Shown one piece after another: positions 1 to 12,367 of a DNA stretch of 64,000 nucleotides. Below the pieces are notes generated by a model. That model was not told the DNA's origin. It did no database searches and worked only from the letters and a program-made list of their open reading frames with translations. The position numbers and the translations under genes are program-made. The stretch spans positions 1 through 64,000 of the forward strand of contig NW_025944334.1 of assembly GCF_000764305.2 (NCBI RefSeq), read 5' to 3'. This DNA comes from Hyalella azteca (lineage: Eukaryota; Arthropoda; Malacostraca; Amphipoda; Hyalellidae). How positions within the stretch are numbered: position 1 is the first letter of the stretch; each line of letters begins with the position of its first letter.

Positions 1-205
1 TGTACTGTAACGCTGCGCTGTACTGTAACGCTGCGCTGTACTGTAATGCTGCGCTGTACTGTAACGCTGCGCTGCACTGTAACGCTGCGTTGTACTGTAA
101 CGCTGCGCTGCACTGTAACGCTCCAATGTACTGCACTATAACGCTGTAATGTTGCAATCCACTGAACTGTAACGCTGCAATGCGCTGCACTGTGACGCTG
201 CGCTG
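1..205. repeat. 18-bp minisatellite, truncated by window edge
   Basis: Tandem copies of a unit close to TGTACTGTAACGCTGCGC, about 11 in all. The first copies are almost identical and those after about 120 increasingly diverged. The array runs off the left edge, so its true length is unknown. Short open frames through it are repeat artefacts. Confidence 0.95.
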
Positions 206-224
206 TACTGCACTGTTACTACCC

Positions 225-437
225 AACGCTGCAGTTATTATCCTACGCTGCGGTTATTACTATTACTCTGCACTGCAGCATTTACCCTACATTACAGTCA
301 TTACCTTGCGTTGCAATAATTACCCCACATTGCAGTCATTACCCCACATTGCAGTCATTACCCTGCAATGCAGTTATTACCCTCCATTGCAGTTATTAAC
401 CTGACTGCAGTTATTACCCCATGCTCTTGCAGTCAAC
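225..437. repeat. ~19-bp minisatellite next to the 18-bp array
   Basis: About 10 to 11 degenerate copies of a unit close to CATTGCAGTCATTACCCCA. The unit differs from the preceding array, but both share a TGCA-rich core, so the two may have a common origin. The 74-codon open frame over this stretch is low-complexity repeat translation and is not called as a gene. Confidence 0.9.
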
Positions 438-2631
438 AATAATTGGGTACAATTAATTTTCAATTTGTTACGTTTCCCGCGTTCATACAATTGTTTTGAA
501 ACGTTCCACGTATCAGGATTTTATTACCGCATTTAGCAACACTGATTTTTTTAGTCGTTGCAACTTGCAATGATGGTTAAACAACAAAATTATAGTTCAA
601 CTTTCTTGAACTCAAACAAATAAACCCTAAAATAATCCTAATTATAAATTTGATTAACTTCTGTTCATCATTAATTTCCAATAATGAAGTATAAGCGACA
701 TATTACTTAAAATCACTCTCTCACTGGTAACCTTTGTATACCTAATTTTTCCCCATACTGTCTTCAGAAAATTGTAACCCTATAGAGTATAGACCGCCCA
801 CGAACGAACCGAGCTGTCTGGTTCCAGCTTCCGTCTTCTCATGGCGCATGTCTTAATAGTTTTGTGTCTTCAAGCTTGCCAAAATTTCCCACGCCGCCCA
901 CTTACTCGGTGAAAGTTTTTGTTTTGGGAGCCTGAGGAGGTAGCCTGACCAACCTAATTGTGGGTAGCCTGCTTAGGTTCCCATGTGGGCACCGCTTTTG
1001 TCAAGGACCTACCGCGAACGCTGATTCCTGCTAAACGCAGTACGGGTATTAGTGGCTTACACAAAATTACAAATCTGAAGTAAGTAATTATAGAGAAATT
1101 GTTTTGTCGTTAGTTTAGCCACCTGATGACGTAATTCGAATTTCACGGTTTTTATTATGATTCATTCGAGAAATTTGAGAAATATAAAGATATTTAATTT
1201 ATTTTACAGATTTTATATTATTTTAAATCGCCTTGTAACGTTTTGTCTATAGTTATGAAATGTAATGACTTCTTGAAAAATTATTGGTGTTTCACTAAAA
1301 TTATATATGCGCAAAACGTTTAAAAAATTTGCCATGCGGTTTGTAAAGTATATATTGCAAACTGAGCTCAATTTTGCACGATTATGCCATTGAAATTAGA
1401 GTGTATCTCTTTTGTTAAATATTATATTTTAATTATTTAGTCCCGGTAGCTCTTTCAAAAATTTTTTGCTACACTTCTGAAAATTTTAAATGGAAACTTT
1501 CATTGTACTTCCATCACGTCTCGGACGTTTTGTTTCTGTACTAAGTTTTACTAGCGAAGAATTTCGTTGACTCGATTCCATCACAACTTTCCAGCCAGCT
1601 AAAGCACTAAAAAATTAAATATTATTGTAGCGAAAAGATTCAGGGACTTTAAAAAAAAACACTTTTAATACTGTTACAAAAACTCGTCTTTTTCCGGCGA
1701 GAAAAACATTTTAAGTTAAAAAAAAAACAGCAAAAGTAGAGCCTTGCATCCTGGTTGTGCGTGTTTCCGTTAGGAAGTATCAATAATGAATCACATTTAA
1801 GAAGGTGATTTATGTTTCAAGTAAATCTCTTGCTTTTCTAAAAAGTACACAAATTCTCTGTGGAACGAACCTGCTTAGGATTTATCTCGGGGCAGCTGCC
1901 GGGGCCTCGCACCTGGACTAGTCGCTCTGCAACAAAACAGCGCCTGTAGGAAAAAAAGTTGTTGTGTTGTTTGAATGAACTGAAATTTGGCAACGGAAAC
2001 TCAAAATTATTTTAGCAATTGAATGCAGTGCATCTACATTATGATATATTTCTTGAAATAATATTGATGCCCGAAGTAGCATATATCATCGATGTCAATA
2101 GCTATACAAGGATTTATATCTTACATTTTTTTCCTATTTTTCTTTAATTGACTTCAGTTAAGTTGGTAAAACAAATAATTTCAGTTCAGTTGATACAAAA
2201 TAATTTTAAAAATGAGTTTTCAGCTTATCATTTCAATTTTCCTGAAATATTAAATACGAAAAATACTAACTGCGATAATACTCTCATGATGACATCAATT
2301 TTCTACTTTATCAATCGTTATCAAATTGTCACCACTGCCTCCAGCATCCTCGTTTAATGAATGCTAAGTAATAACAGACACCATGAAGATGTAATTCTCT
2401 CCTCCTGCGTTTAACTTTCCTGCGGTCTTTTAACCGACACAGCGTTAACCGCAGCCTCCTTATCATCCTGCTTCAACTTCAAGCTTTCCGACGACATTCT
2501 TATCATTTAAGCCAAACATTGATGTCTTTACTGAAATATGTTTATTTTATAGTGAAAGAATTTCCAAGAACCTTATTTCCATAATATCTTTGGCTGAATT
2601 TTATTTTTCCATGAAATTTTAAGGACGATAT
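438..2631. other. AT-rich non-coding spacer
   Basis: No supported gene. Stops are dense in all frames. A slightly GC-richer part lies near 780-1060. Poly-A and poly-T runs are common (for example 1650-1730). A short open frame at 2148-2357 has A/T-ending codons, no clear splice borders and no recognisable motif. Confidence 0.6.
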
Positions 2632-2770
2632 TTGGTTGTTGAGAGTTGCGATAGCCGTGGGAAACTGAGGCTCGTGGCGCCGCCCACGCACGGTTGCCTG
2701 CGCGTGCCGCGGGGTCGACCGTCGCTACTGACGCGTGGCGCTCTGACCGACGCGTGTACCTACTCAACGC
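2632..2770. other. small CpG-rich patch
   Basis: A short GC- and CpG-dense patch between strongly AT-rich flanks, with many CGC, GCG and ACGCG words. Short frames are open on both strands, as expected when GC is locally high, so this alone does not show coding. It could be a regulatory element or a fragment of an exon. I recognise no product. Confidence 0.4.
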
Positions 2771-3182
2771 TTCAAATACCTGCTTCAGTGGCTAATTTGT
2801 CGAAAATTTTGATACATACAGAAATTAAGTGCTTTTATCATCAAATTATCATTATATAATAATTGTTATTGTTTTCAAAATATTATTTTTACTATTACTG
2901 TCGTAATTATCGACAATTTTCTTCTCGTTTCGATGGCTCCTAAACTGAACATTAGAAATTATTTCTATGAACTATACCTACGAACTACTACATCCTTTTA
3001 TTATATACACATTAAAGATTCAGCGATAGGCAGAATGTATAAAAATTTCTGTTTTTGTAAATAATTAATAATAATTCATTTCTGTTTTCGTAAATAAGTA
3101 ATAACGAGGAATGAATAATAAAGCTGGCGTAATAATTCGACTGAATTGTGAACTGTTGATGTAGTGGCGCGTTGCTAATCCA
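2771..3182. other. AT-rich spacer
   Basis: Very AT-rich with TTATTA runs. A near-duplicate pair, TTCTGTTTTTGTAAATAATT and TTCTGTTTTCGTAAATAAGT, lies at about 3048-3098. Nothing else seen. Confidence 0.6.
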
Positions 3183-3655
3183 CAACCACAGGACCGCGTT
3201 ACCACAGCTCCACCAACCACCTCCTTCACTGTGGACCACAGGACCGCTTTACCACAGCTCCTCCACCCACCTCCTTCACTGTGGTCCACAGGACAGCTTT
3301 ACCACAGCTCCACCAACCACCTCCACCACTGTGGTCCACAGGACAGCTTTACCACAGCTCCTCCACCCCACCTCCACCACTGTGGTCCACAGGACAGCTT
3401 TACCACAGCTCCTCCACCCACCTCCACCACTGTGGTCCACAGGTCCGCGTTACCACAGCTCCTCCACCCACCTCCACCACTGTGGTCCACAGGACAGCTT
3501 TACCACAGCTCCTCCACCCACCTCCACCACTGTGGTCCACAGGACCGCTTTACCACAGCTCCTGCACCCACCTCCACCACTGTGGACCACAGGACTGCTT
3601 TACCACAGCTCCTGCACCCACCTCCACCACTGTGGACCACAGGACCGCTTTACCC
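3183..3655. repeat. 50-bp minisatellite, ~10 copies
   Basis: Ten nearly identical units. The GGACCG/GGACAG anchor recurs at 3191, 3241, 3291, 3341, 3392, 3442, 3492, 3542, 3592 and 3642. Period is 50 bp with one 51-bp step. Each unit has a dyad, CTGTGG-N-CCACAG, beside the CCACCTCCACC tract. The unit has no stop in the + direction, and 50 is not a multiple of 3, so all three forward frames stay open (150-203 codons) with Pro/His/Leu/Thr-rich translations. This is a property of the repeat and not evidence of a protein. Confidence 0.97.
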
Positions 3656-4388
3656 TATCAGGACATACGCCGCTCGCCAGACCTGCCAAGGGCCCTGGCA
3701 GCCGTTCTTGTGCTGCCAAAGAGCGGTGTGTAAAATTTAATTCATACATATCAATGTGTGAAATCCAAATAATATATATTTGAGTTTTTCATTCGATCCA
3801 AATGAGATCACAGTTGCTTTGATGTGCAATGAATTATTGGTTAGTTCGAAGAAAATTCGTTTTGTAACGTAATTAATATTTCGTATTTGTTCCATGGTTG
3901 TACAATAATTGCTTGGCGCCTATATGCAGCTGCTTCATAAGTTTCATGCATATCTGTTAAAACAATCTGTACCATCTCTCTCAAGAGGAGCTTCTATTTT
4001 GTTAGAAGTTGTCCCCTGTGACGATATATAGAAGTATAACGTGACTTAAAACTTCAATTTGCGGTACTTCATAATTTTATTCTTTCATTGTGAGGAAATT
4101 CGAAAAGACTTTGATTGTGAGGAACTTCGATCTGCTCACAGAATACTCTTGTGTAGATTTATAGCCGGGCTAGTATAGACGCGTGGTCGATCAATAGTTT
4201 AGCATTGAAGAACAAGATATCGAAATTAGTTTTTTTTCGCCGACATGATGGTGACATGAATATTCAAGGCATATTTGCATTGTGGTACGGCTTTTCATCC
4301 CGAGACTGAGACACTGTACTTGCTAATTGAACAGCGCGTCGAATTTGTCTCAAGTAATCACCGAGACAATATGAAGCACAGAAACTTT
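3656..4388. other. AT-rich spacer
   Basis: No gene or array. A short near-palindromic stretch at about 3985-4012 (GAGGAGCTTCTATTTTGTTAGAAG) has weak dyad symmetry. Confidence 0.6.
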
Positions 4389-4685
4389 ACGTCGGATCAA
4401 ATCTGTCAATTGGCTCCGTATATTCTACGTCGGATCGCATCTATCAAATGGCTCTGTATTTTTACACAGGATAACATCTGTCAAATGTCTCCGTATATTT
4501 TGTAACGAATCACATCTGTCAAATGGCTCCTCCGTATAATTTACATTGAATCACAGCGGTTAAATTTCTCCGTATATTGTACATTGGATCGCATCTGTCA
4601 AATGGATCTGTATGTTTCATCTGACATTGGTAAAATGTTTCCGTATATTTTATGACAGACATTAGTCAACCGTCTCCGTATATTT
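4389..4685. repeat. degenerate ~38-bp minisatellite, ~8 copies
   Basis: Copies of a unit of the form CGGATCRCATCTGTCAAATGG followed by CTCCGTATATTTTA, period about 34-40 bp, ageing toward the right end. The ATCTGTCAAATGG and CTCCGTATATTTT words recur throughout. The 76-codon frame over the left part is repeat-derived. Confidence 0.9.
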
Positions 4686-6853
4686 GATCAGACAGGAATG
4701 TTTGCCTCAATTAAGAATAACGCGATACGAATATTTCGTGGAGCTTTTGCAACATTCAAATTAAATACAGAGATAAACTTTTATCTTCAATAGAGACAAG
4801 CTTATAGCCTCCACAGAACCTAAAGCTTCAATCCTCCTCAGAGATTTGTTAAATCTCAAGCCAATTCATTATTGGTTCATCTCGTTAACATCGACTCCGT
4901 TGTTCACATTAAGACAAAAACAGATTTCTTTATTGGATATAAACTTCTCATTTACTCGTAAAATCTAATTTTGATATTTGAGGGAAAATACAAAAAAATC
5001 ATTCAATAATATATTTTATTAAAAAGAAAAGTTTGCGAACAAGCTCAACTTAATAATGAAAAGGAGAACGATATAATGCCACCCAAAATTCGAGGTTGGC
5101 CGTGAATGCAATTAACGCATAGTAGGCAGTAAGCTACATGCCTTGATACGCGCCGCTGTCGTAGGATTAACATAGAAATGGCCGCTTCTGAAGTGAGTGT
5201 CACTCGGGCATAATGAATACAAGATTTTGGTGCGGATGTGGCTCGCTAACTCTATTGTTGTCTGCAGACCTGCAATTACGTGCGATCGAACGGTAAGTAG
5301 TAGACCATTTGGCGTCGTTATAACACCCATTAGTGCTATCCTAAACCATGCCTAAGAATCGAACTCTGCCACATTTATTGTGCCACCCACCAGAAACCAT
5401 TGAGTGACTTCCATCATTCTATTCAATGGCCAAGAAATTAATGAGATTGGGGCGTTCTTTTGTAATAGAGAAACAATTTCCATATTTTCAATAGGCTCCG
5501 ATCCTGAGATTTCTTTAACGCTTTAGACTCTTAAGATCGTAGAAGTCAAGCAATTTAAATTCTAGTTTTCCATAAAAATGTTCTCGTGTAATCAAGGCGG
5601 CTGACTGACTCAATGAAGCCGAGTATAGAGACGATCATGTGCTTAAAATATGCCATGTTTCAGCGGCCCTGGCAATTGACTTCACTTTAAGAACTGGTTT
5701 GAATTCTATTGGAATTAAAACTGAACGTCTTTGGCTCCGCCTGCGTGGCTCTTAAGATTCCAAAAAGCTTTGACCGTAAAAATATTAACATTATTCTTTG
5801 GTCACTAGTGTCATTTAATGCATGCTGAAGATTACAAAATGATTGATAAGCAAGGGTTGAATTGATGATCAAGGGTAGCTTAGTAGTTCAGTAAATAATA
5901 TTTGTCTGGGTAACAGAAGTTTTCAGTATAATTATCACATGATCCACAGTAAAAAATGTTGAAGTGCTTCTCAGGATTAACTGCCGTGAGAGTCAGGGAG
6001 TTTTAGTCAAGGAAGCTTTCTGCTGGCTTTGAGCTCAAAAGTCGTGGGTTTGGCTGGATGTTCCTTGGTACTAAAGCAAGTATTGGAATAGCTTCACTAG
6101 GCAATTGAATACGGGAGATGTAATGAAGTGCCGCAAGGTAAAATATCTCGGACATGTACGGCTGTCGGGAAAAGGAATGCTAACTCGGGTATTTTTCATA
6201 GAAATTGGCATTGAGTAACGCCGTTTAGGAGAAAGAAAAGTTATAGAAGGATCTTAACGTTACGGAAATGAAGTTAGTTTGGAAGGTTTTTTGATGGTCT
6301 TTTTTAATTCTGTATAATATGCGGGGCACTCGAACCATGTCGTATCATTCAGAAGTATCTGACTGCACGCCTACATCATTATAAATATTGGTGGTGGCTT
6401 GATTTTATAAGCCCACACATAAGATACTAAAAACTTGGCATGGGAATGAATTGCTTTGAAATTTTGCCACTTATGTTTACATTTTTTACAAATAATGTCA
6501 GTTAGAAGTGAAAAATAAATACAGACACACTGAAACTAATTCTGAGGCGAGTTGACTGTCTGAATATTTTTCTTTCCAACTTGTCAGCTTCGCTGTCTAC
6601 CAAATTTTATCGAAGTTGGACCGCTGCGGAGTCATGCAGATCAGAGAGTTGTGTTTAACACGGGACTTCGTTGAGCTGGTTCTAGAGTGTAGAACTTCTA
6701 CATTAGGAGTTGAAGACCTCGAAGACTTGATCAGAACTTTTCCAGACATCTTACGTAGAAATAACGTGATTTAATGTTTTTCAACAAAACAAGCTCGTAA
6801 TTAACGTTGTTTTAACGTCATTTGTCTGGAGGGAAGCTACTTATCGAAAGTCA
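4686..6853. other. AT-rich spacer, no supported gene
   Basis: Stop-rich in all frames. A 72-codon minus-strand frame (5112-5330) is the longest. It begins with ATG and carries mixed hydrophobic and basic residues, but it has no recognised motif and no convincing splice borders, so it is not called. Nothing else seen. Confidence 0.55.
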
Positions 6854-7210
6854 TGCGTTCACGATATCTGGTGAGGATGCGCAGCTCTCACGGCCGCTCG
6901 CCCGACGGTCACATGCAAGTTATCGGTTTTGGCTACCCAAAGCTGCACGCCCTGGGCTCCTGATGGCCGTGTCGTGACGGGCAGGAGCCCAGCTCGCCCT
7001 ACTGTGCGGCCCTGAGAAACCCATGAACTCTCCTCGCCCTCTGATCGATGGACCCATTAATGGCTTCTCAATGTGCTGCTCTTACCTCCTTATACCCAAG
7101 CGATCTGGTCGGTCGGCAGGGCAAGCGTTGAACCTGTTCCGTTAGGCCTTCCTTCCCTTCTGCCCCCACGCCATCTGTCACTAGACACTGGACGCTCACA
7201 CATACTTATC
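6854..7210. other. GC-richer patch with a hairpin
   Basis: Locally GC-rich, non-repetitive DNA. It contains an 11-bp inverted repeat (6952-6962 and 6982-6992). A 79-codon + frame starts at 7073 with a Pro/Leu-rich translation, but there is no recognisable domain and no clear splice context. Possible regulatory region or exon remnant. Confidence 0.35.
6952..6992. repeat. 11-bp perfect inverted repeat (hairpin)
   Basis: CTGGGCTCCTG at 6952-6962 is the exact reverse complement of CAGGAGCCCAG at 6982-6992, with a 19-base loop. It is GC-rich and could form a stable stem in RNA or a small cruciform. Function unknown. Confidence 0.85.
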
Positions 7211-7344
7211 CCTGACATGGGCTGGGTATCCAGGAATCAACAAATTCAACTTCCAGACTCGTTGAGAATTTGTTCAAGTTACACCCAGGCTAAGAACCCA
7301 ACTCTCATTTAAAGATTGTGGTTGGTTGAACTGACTGGGAAATC

Positions 7345-7450
7345 ATCCACCTACGTTGCAAGCGTTTATAACATCCACCTCCATTACAAAGGAATATAAC
7401 ATCCACTGATGTTGCAAACGTTTATAACGTCCGCCTCCATTACAGGTTAT
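7345..7450. repeat. two-copy ~54-bp direct repeat
   Basis: Two adjacent diverged copies: ATCCACCTACGTTGCAAGCG plus TTTATAACATCCACCTCCATTACA, then ATCCACTGATGTTGCAAACG plus TTTATAACGTCCGCCTCCATTACA. Half-units also resemble each other. Confidence 0.8.
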
Positions 7451-8739
7451 ATAGCAAACGAGAAAAGCGTACACTTTCTTACAACCTATCAAATCTAAAC
7501 GAATCAAAGATTCAAAATTAATGAGAACCTATGCTTTACAACTAAATTGTCATGTTCAACTGTGCTTACACACAGAAAATCAGATCAGTGTCTCAATCGT
7601 CATTGCCGGTAATGCCGTGGCTTCCGAAGTCAATGATTGTCCAAAAGAAATCCCTCTCATTCGTAAGGATTAAGTCACAAGATTGGAATCTAAATTACTT
7701 TTTGCATTGAAACCATGGATCATAATTGTTTAATTTAATTCCCTTTCGATGGCGAGTCAGAAAAAAAATAATAAGAAGCACTTATAGATGCCAAAATATC
7801 GAAATTTCAAGTAATTGTTGAAAACAAGCGCCATCGCACAAGAAACGTAATGTTTGAATTACTCCACTAACTTAATTTTCAATACTTTATGTGGTATGGG
7901 CTAGGAAAAGTTTTTACTCGTCACCTCTATGATTTGTCACCACATAAATTTCTGTGCTAATCTATTGAAGCGTAATAGGAAAAAACGTGGTACAAATAAA
8001 TTACTTGTATTACCTTCAAATGAACATGGTTAGTAACGCTTATTAAAATGAAAAGTGTCATCAATGCTGGAGACACCCAGTGTAAAAGCTATTAGTCTTA
8101 TTCATGTAAAAAATTAGGACGATATTTCGCATACTTTAGTACAATTCGTAATTTCATTTATCGCGAGATTGTTGGATCGTAGGATAAATAGTCAGATTGA
8201 ATTGCCCGCAAGTCCATTATTTACTCAAAGTTAAAGGCGCGCCTTTCTCGCACATAAACTATTTCGTTTCATTGATTTGCTGTATTTCACACAGTATTAA
8301 GAGGCCTGTAATTTATTGTCCATGCTCTGACAACAATTTTCTGGTATTACGTCGCGCACTTGGCATAAATCAGTTCAATTATGTATGTTTACCGCGCCGC
8401 TTCCTCACTTGACGTATAAACTTCATTTTCTTTATACATCCTTTGTCTCGGATACCAATATAGTGACAATGAGTTGTGTTTTCATCATCTTACGCCGTGT
8501 TTATCCCTGCAGTGGCAATGATTTACTCGGAAATATGCGAAGATATTCGCGCTAGCGTTTCTTGAGGGGACTGTGAGCTGTAATCAGCGTGCAGGCCGAA
8601 CATCTCTTTGTCGGGGACTTGGGCCGGTGGGTGAAGTATGGCACTAAACCGACAATTTGGCACCTTCCTCGGTGCCACTCAGTTTTGTTCTTGACAGCCC
8701 ACAATGCAAATTATTAATCTATCACTGTGATTAATGCAA
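7451..8739. other. AT-rich spacer
   Basis: No supported gene. A 71-codon + frame at 8197-8412 is hydrophobic but has no start context, splice borders or family resemblance that I can see. Confidence 0.6.
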
Positions 8740-8749
8740 CTTCAGAACT

Positions 8750-9225
8750 GCTTTGGTGGTTCACGCACAGTATTTCGCTAGGCGCAGGAGCAGTTCAGGT
8801 GATTCACACACACACCATTTCTTAAGGCACATTAGGAGCAGTTCAGGTGGTTCACACACCATTTCTTAAGGCTCCTTAAGAGCAGTTCAGGTGGTTCCCA
8901 CACACTATTTCTTAAGGCACATTAGGAGCAGTTCAGGTGGTTCACACACACCATTTCTTGAGACACCTTATAGGAGCAGTACAGGTGGATCACACACCAT
9001 TTCTTAAGGCTCCTTAAGAGCAGTTCAGGTGGTTCCCACACACTATTTCTTAAGGCACATTAGGAGCAGTACAGGTGGTTCACACACACCATTTCTTAAG
9101 GCCCCTTAAGAGCAGTTCAAGTGGTTCCCACACACTATTTCTTAAGGCACATTATATAGGAGCAATATAGGTGGTTCACACACACACCATTTTTTAAGGC
9201 ACCTTATAGGAGCAGCACAGGGGAG
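8750..9225. repeat. ~45-bp minisatellite with dimeric higher-order pattern
   Basis: About 10 units of 44-50 bp, each reading TTCAGGTGGTTC, a CACACACC stretch, ATTTCTTAAGG, a variable CACATTAGG or CTCCTTAAG part, and GAGCAG. Units ending in CCTTAAGAGCAG are each followed by a unit with CCCACACACTATTTC, and this pairing occurs three times. That indicates spread by dimers as well as monomers. The CA content varies by (CA)1-2 between units. Confidence 0.95.
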
Positions 9226-11100
9226 ACTCTCGCTTAACTCATCTTGCGAATTAATCTTCTAAATTTGTTAATTAAAAGAAAAACATTTGGGCTTAAATTA
9301 TGAATAGAGCTTCGTGTGAATCTTGATTACCAGCAAAAACATGCCAGACAAGTTTTACACGTATTTCCGTCGTGGAATTGCTACAACGAGTGTAGTAACG
9401 TGAAGCTAAATACAGCCTCACAAGGTGACTGCGGAGGAGGACCGAATCGTGCATGCGAGGCACCAATTGACATATCGACTGTCGGTTGCGCACTATCATC
9501 GAGACCTGGTAAAAATAACGCACTCTCTAGTGACCGCAACGAGGGTTTCGGTCATGTCATTTAATTGAGCAATTTTTGCGCCACGGACCACACACGTCTC
9601 ACTGCCAGGGCTTTCTCAGGCGCTGGCACATACCTCAAAATCTAGGAGCACTTATTACGGAGACGAGGGCTGCGTTTATTGCTGCCTAAGTCAGGCCAAA
9701 GGGAGCACGTTTGCACGGTTTCTCATCGAACGTTTGACGCTCGAACGTTTCCGTTAATTTATGCCAAATAACATGAATTAATTTTATACTTAGTGAGAAA
9801 ACTTATCCCGCGCAAATTCTAAACCTTTTTGGAGATTTGTCAGCTTAAAATATGCCGTGAAATAAGTTGGAATATTTTTCTTGTGTTACAAACGAGCACT
9901 AAAGTTCGGGGCTGCCATCATGAGAGTGCATGCAGCAGCCCATATCTTCTCGACAAAAAATTTGTATGCAATCGAGTGCACCAGTAATTTTCGATCAATA
10001 ATTTATCGGCAATTTACCCTACCTTGTTGGAAGAGAATTAAATCATCTGCAGGACGGTAGAGCATTGCAGTCGCCGATATATCATCTCTGGCCGGCCGTG
10101 CGACGCCTCTCACCCGCCTAATCGTTCCTCAGTAGAGCGAAATTTCATCATAAACATGGAGCTCGTCGGCCTGAGTTACCATCCTCTTGAGGGCCCAAAA
10201 GCCGCTCCTCAGAATTAAATGAACCGAGATCCAGTTTTTCTGATGGCACTTGTAGTATAAATTCATGTGGAGCCTTGTGGCCATCATCAGTTAATTAGAG
10301 GCCAGGCACTCCTGTTCCAGCAGTACGCCACTTGAATTCTTCTTTCCAGACAATATCTGCATGGTTGGTCGGCTTCCCGTAACTGCGTTCAACATTAATC
10401 TTTTTTGACCTCAAATGATGGCTCATGCCAGACCAATTTACTCTCGAGAAACCGGTCGTATTTTGGTCAAAATTCGTGCCCACTTCGAGGATGTTGCTTC
10501 TCTGTCTCTGTTAATTTTCTTGGAATGGAAAAAAAATTCTTGCAGAAACCACTAGTTTTGTGTGATTGAAGCTTTCAACTGAGATGAGACTCATTTGGAA
10601 GACTTTCAATCACCATGTTTTATTTATTGATTTCTTAATGTTTGTTCTTTTTTTAAGTTGAACCGATATTTGTGATTTGATGAAAATTGGCAATAGGTCA
10701 TTTTTATTCGTAATATATTATGAATCATTCAGAACAACAATTGTTGAAATCACCGGAAGTTTTTATCTCTTCAAATTGTGCTAGATGCAGCGGTAGGCTT
10801 TGCTACCGCTTTAATTCCGCAATTTTCTCAGCAGTTCATATTATGTACTAAAGACTCTTTAGAACGACCGCTTATGGAAGTCTGGAATGCGAAATATTCT
10901 TTAGCATTCATTAGCCAGAAATTTAAATGAACGTTGATTAGATTTTAAATTAATACTGACTCGTGAAAGAAGTACGATGAATTTTTTCATAATATGAATT
11001 TTACCAAGTAATATTCACCCATGAACTTTACCCGGGCGATATAGTTGCCAGATTAGGCTAAGGATCGAGGTTTCCCTGCAAGTATCGAGGTTTTATAGCA
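9226..11100. other. AT-rich spacer with a weak two-strand open region
   Basis: Both strands are open over 9293-9564 (76 codons minus, 82 codons plus). The plus frame has several Cys and ends at a stop, but neither frame shows a recognisable motif or good splice borders. A further 62-codon minus frame lies at 10295-10483. None is called as a gene. The rest is stop-rich. Confidence 0.5.
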
Positions 11101-11520
11101 AGAGCCATCATTTTAGCGGTCTTCCCGCTATTGCATCGTGTTGCCTGACTGGGTAGCATCCGGTGGCCCGAGGCTGTGCAGTACGTGAGGGTGTGTCTTC
11201 TGCACACAGCCAACCACGTACCGTGCACTCACCACTGGCCAGCCGCTGGCCCGGTTGCGTCGTGTTGCGTGCACGTCAGATGCCCGTGGCAGCGCAGAGC
11301 ACAGCAGATTTTAGTGGTGAACTGGAACAGAAATTGTGGGAATGCTCGTGAGATGCGAAGCCTGGGACTTTGTTGGCACAGAAGCCGAGCTGCGGCATCC
11401 GGTGGCAGCGAATTACCGATCATGGTGCGTAAATGGGACCAGTAGCGACGGCAGCCATCCAACTCACACCATTCGTGTCGCGTTCTCTTCTTATTCACCT
11501 ACATTAGAACGAAATGTTTT
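11101..11520. other. GC-richer patch
   Basis: Relatively GC-rich. The word GCATCCGGTGGC occurs twice (about 11157 and 11395). Overlapping frames of 60-90 codons are open on both strands, which local GC content explains. No recognised protein. Possible enhancer, promoter or decayed exon. Confidence 0.35.
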
Positions 11521-12281
11521 TCTATGAGGCTAATTAATTGTTTGTGCAAATAATTACCCTTATCAGTAAGCCACTCCAAACAGTCTATGATGAAAGCATC
11601 CTAAGAATAATTCGAGACACATCACAGATCAAGTAAATATGGAACGATGTCAATTAGGGTAATTTTTCATTATATGACGTATGCATTTATCACGGTTAAG
11701 GTTCGCGAATTTCAGGGTAGATTTGATCGACCCGTGAATATAATCTTGATAGCCAACCAACGTAAGGCAACATCAAAGAAATTAATTTCCAACCTTGCTC
11801 CTAAGGTGTTGAACGGAAACATTTTGATTTTTGCTTCGGGCAAAAAATAGTTTTTTCCTATGAACGTGGTTCGGTGAACGGAGTGAAGTCGTGAGAAAGC
11901 TGCTGGGTCTTCAACTTCACATTGAAAGGTTATTAATTTTTTGCAGCAGAATATTCTAGAGCCCTGGGCTTGTGAGAGACGCTATTAGAGGAGAGGTGGC
12001 CAACCGCTCCCAAGGTGCCAAAGCTCCCAACTGCGGCTGCAAGCATTACTGTAAATTAATTCATCGTGATCCACGGCTAAGGACCCACTTCCATCCAGTC
12101 TACACTGGGTGATACAACCGTTACTGGGTCTCAAGCATCGTTTTAAGATTTATATTCACTCTTCCAACATTTGTGCTCATATGGTTCTTTAATAAGAGAG
12201 TCCACACGTCTTCTCTCACGGACGTGACGTTGCTCTTCATAAATGTACCATATCAATCTTTCTAGAGCAGGAACTATGTTC

Positions 12282-12338
12282 TGCTGATAATCATTTTCTT
12301 CTTGTCAGTAAGCATTATGCTTACCCTGATTATCAGCA
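12282..12338. repeat. nested inverted repeats (hairpin within hairpin)
   Basis: Outer arms TGCTGATAATCA (12282-12293) and TGATTATCAGCA (12327-12338) are exact reverse complements. Inside them, GTAAGCATTATGCTTAC (12308-12324) is an 8-bp-armed palindrome with a one-base centre. The left spacer (14 bases) and right spacer (2 bases) are unequal, so this is a bulged stem rather than a typical microRNA precursor. Confidence 0.85.
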
Positions 12339-12367
12339 TCATGACCATCAGCGTGCTCATGATGCTC
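12335..12367. repeat. 10-bp inverted repeat next to the nested hairpin
   Basis: AGCATCATGA (about 12335-12344) and TCATGATGCT (about 12358-12367) are exact reverse complements with a 13-base loop. The left arm overlaps the end of the preceding hairpin, so the two structures would be mutually exclusive near the junction. Confidence 0.75.

Noticed and set aside
3172..3783. 203-codon Pro/His-rich open frame
   Set aside because: Entirely created by the stop-free 50-bp repeat, since all three forward frames are open at once.
8750..9225. Array considered as a CRISPR
   Set aside because: Adjacent units are similar along their whole length, with no unique spacers, and the genome is eukaryotic in texture.
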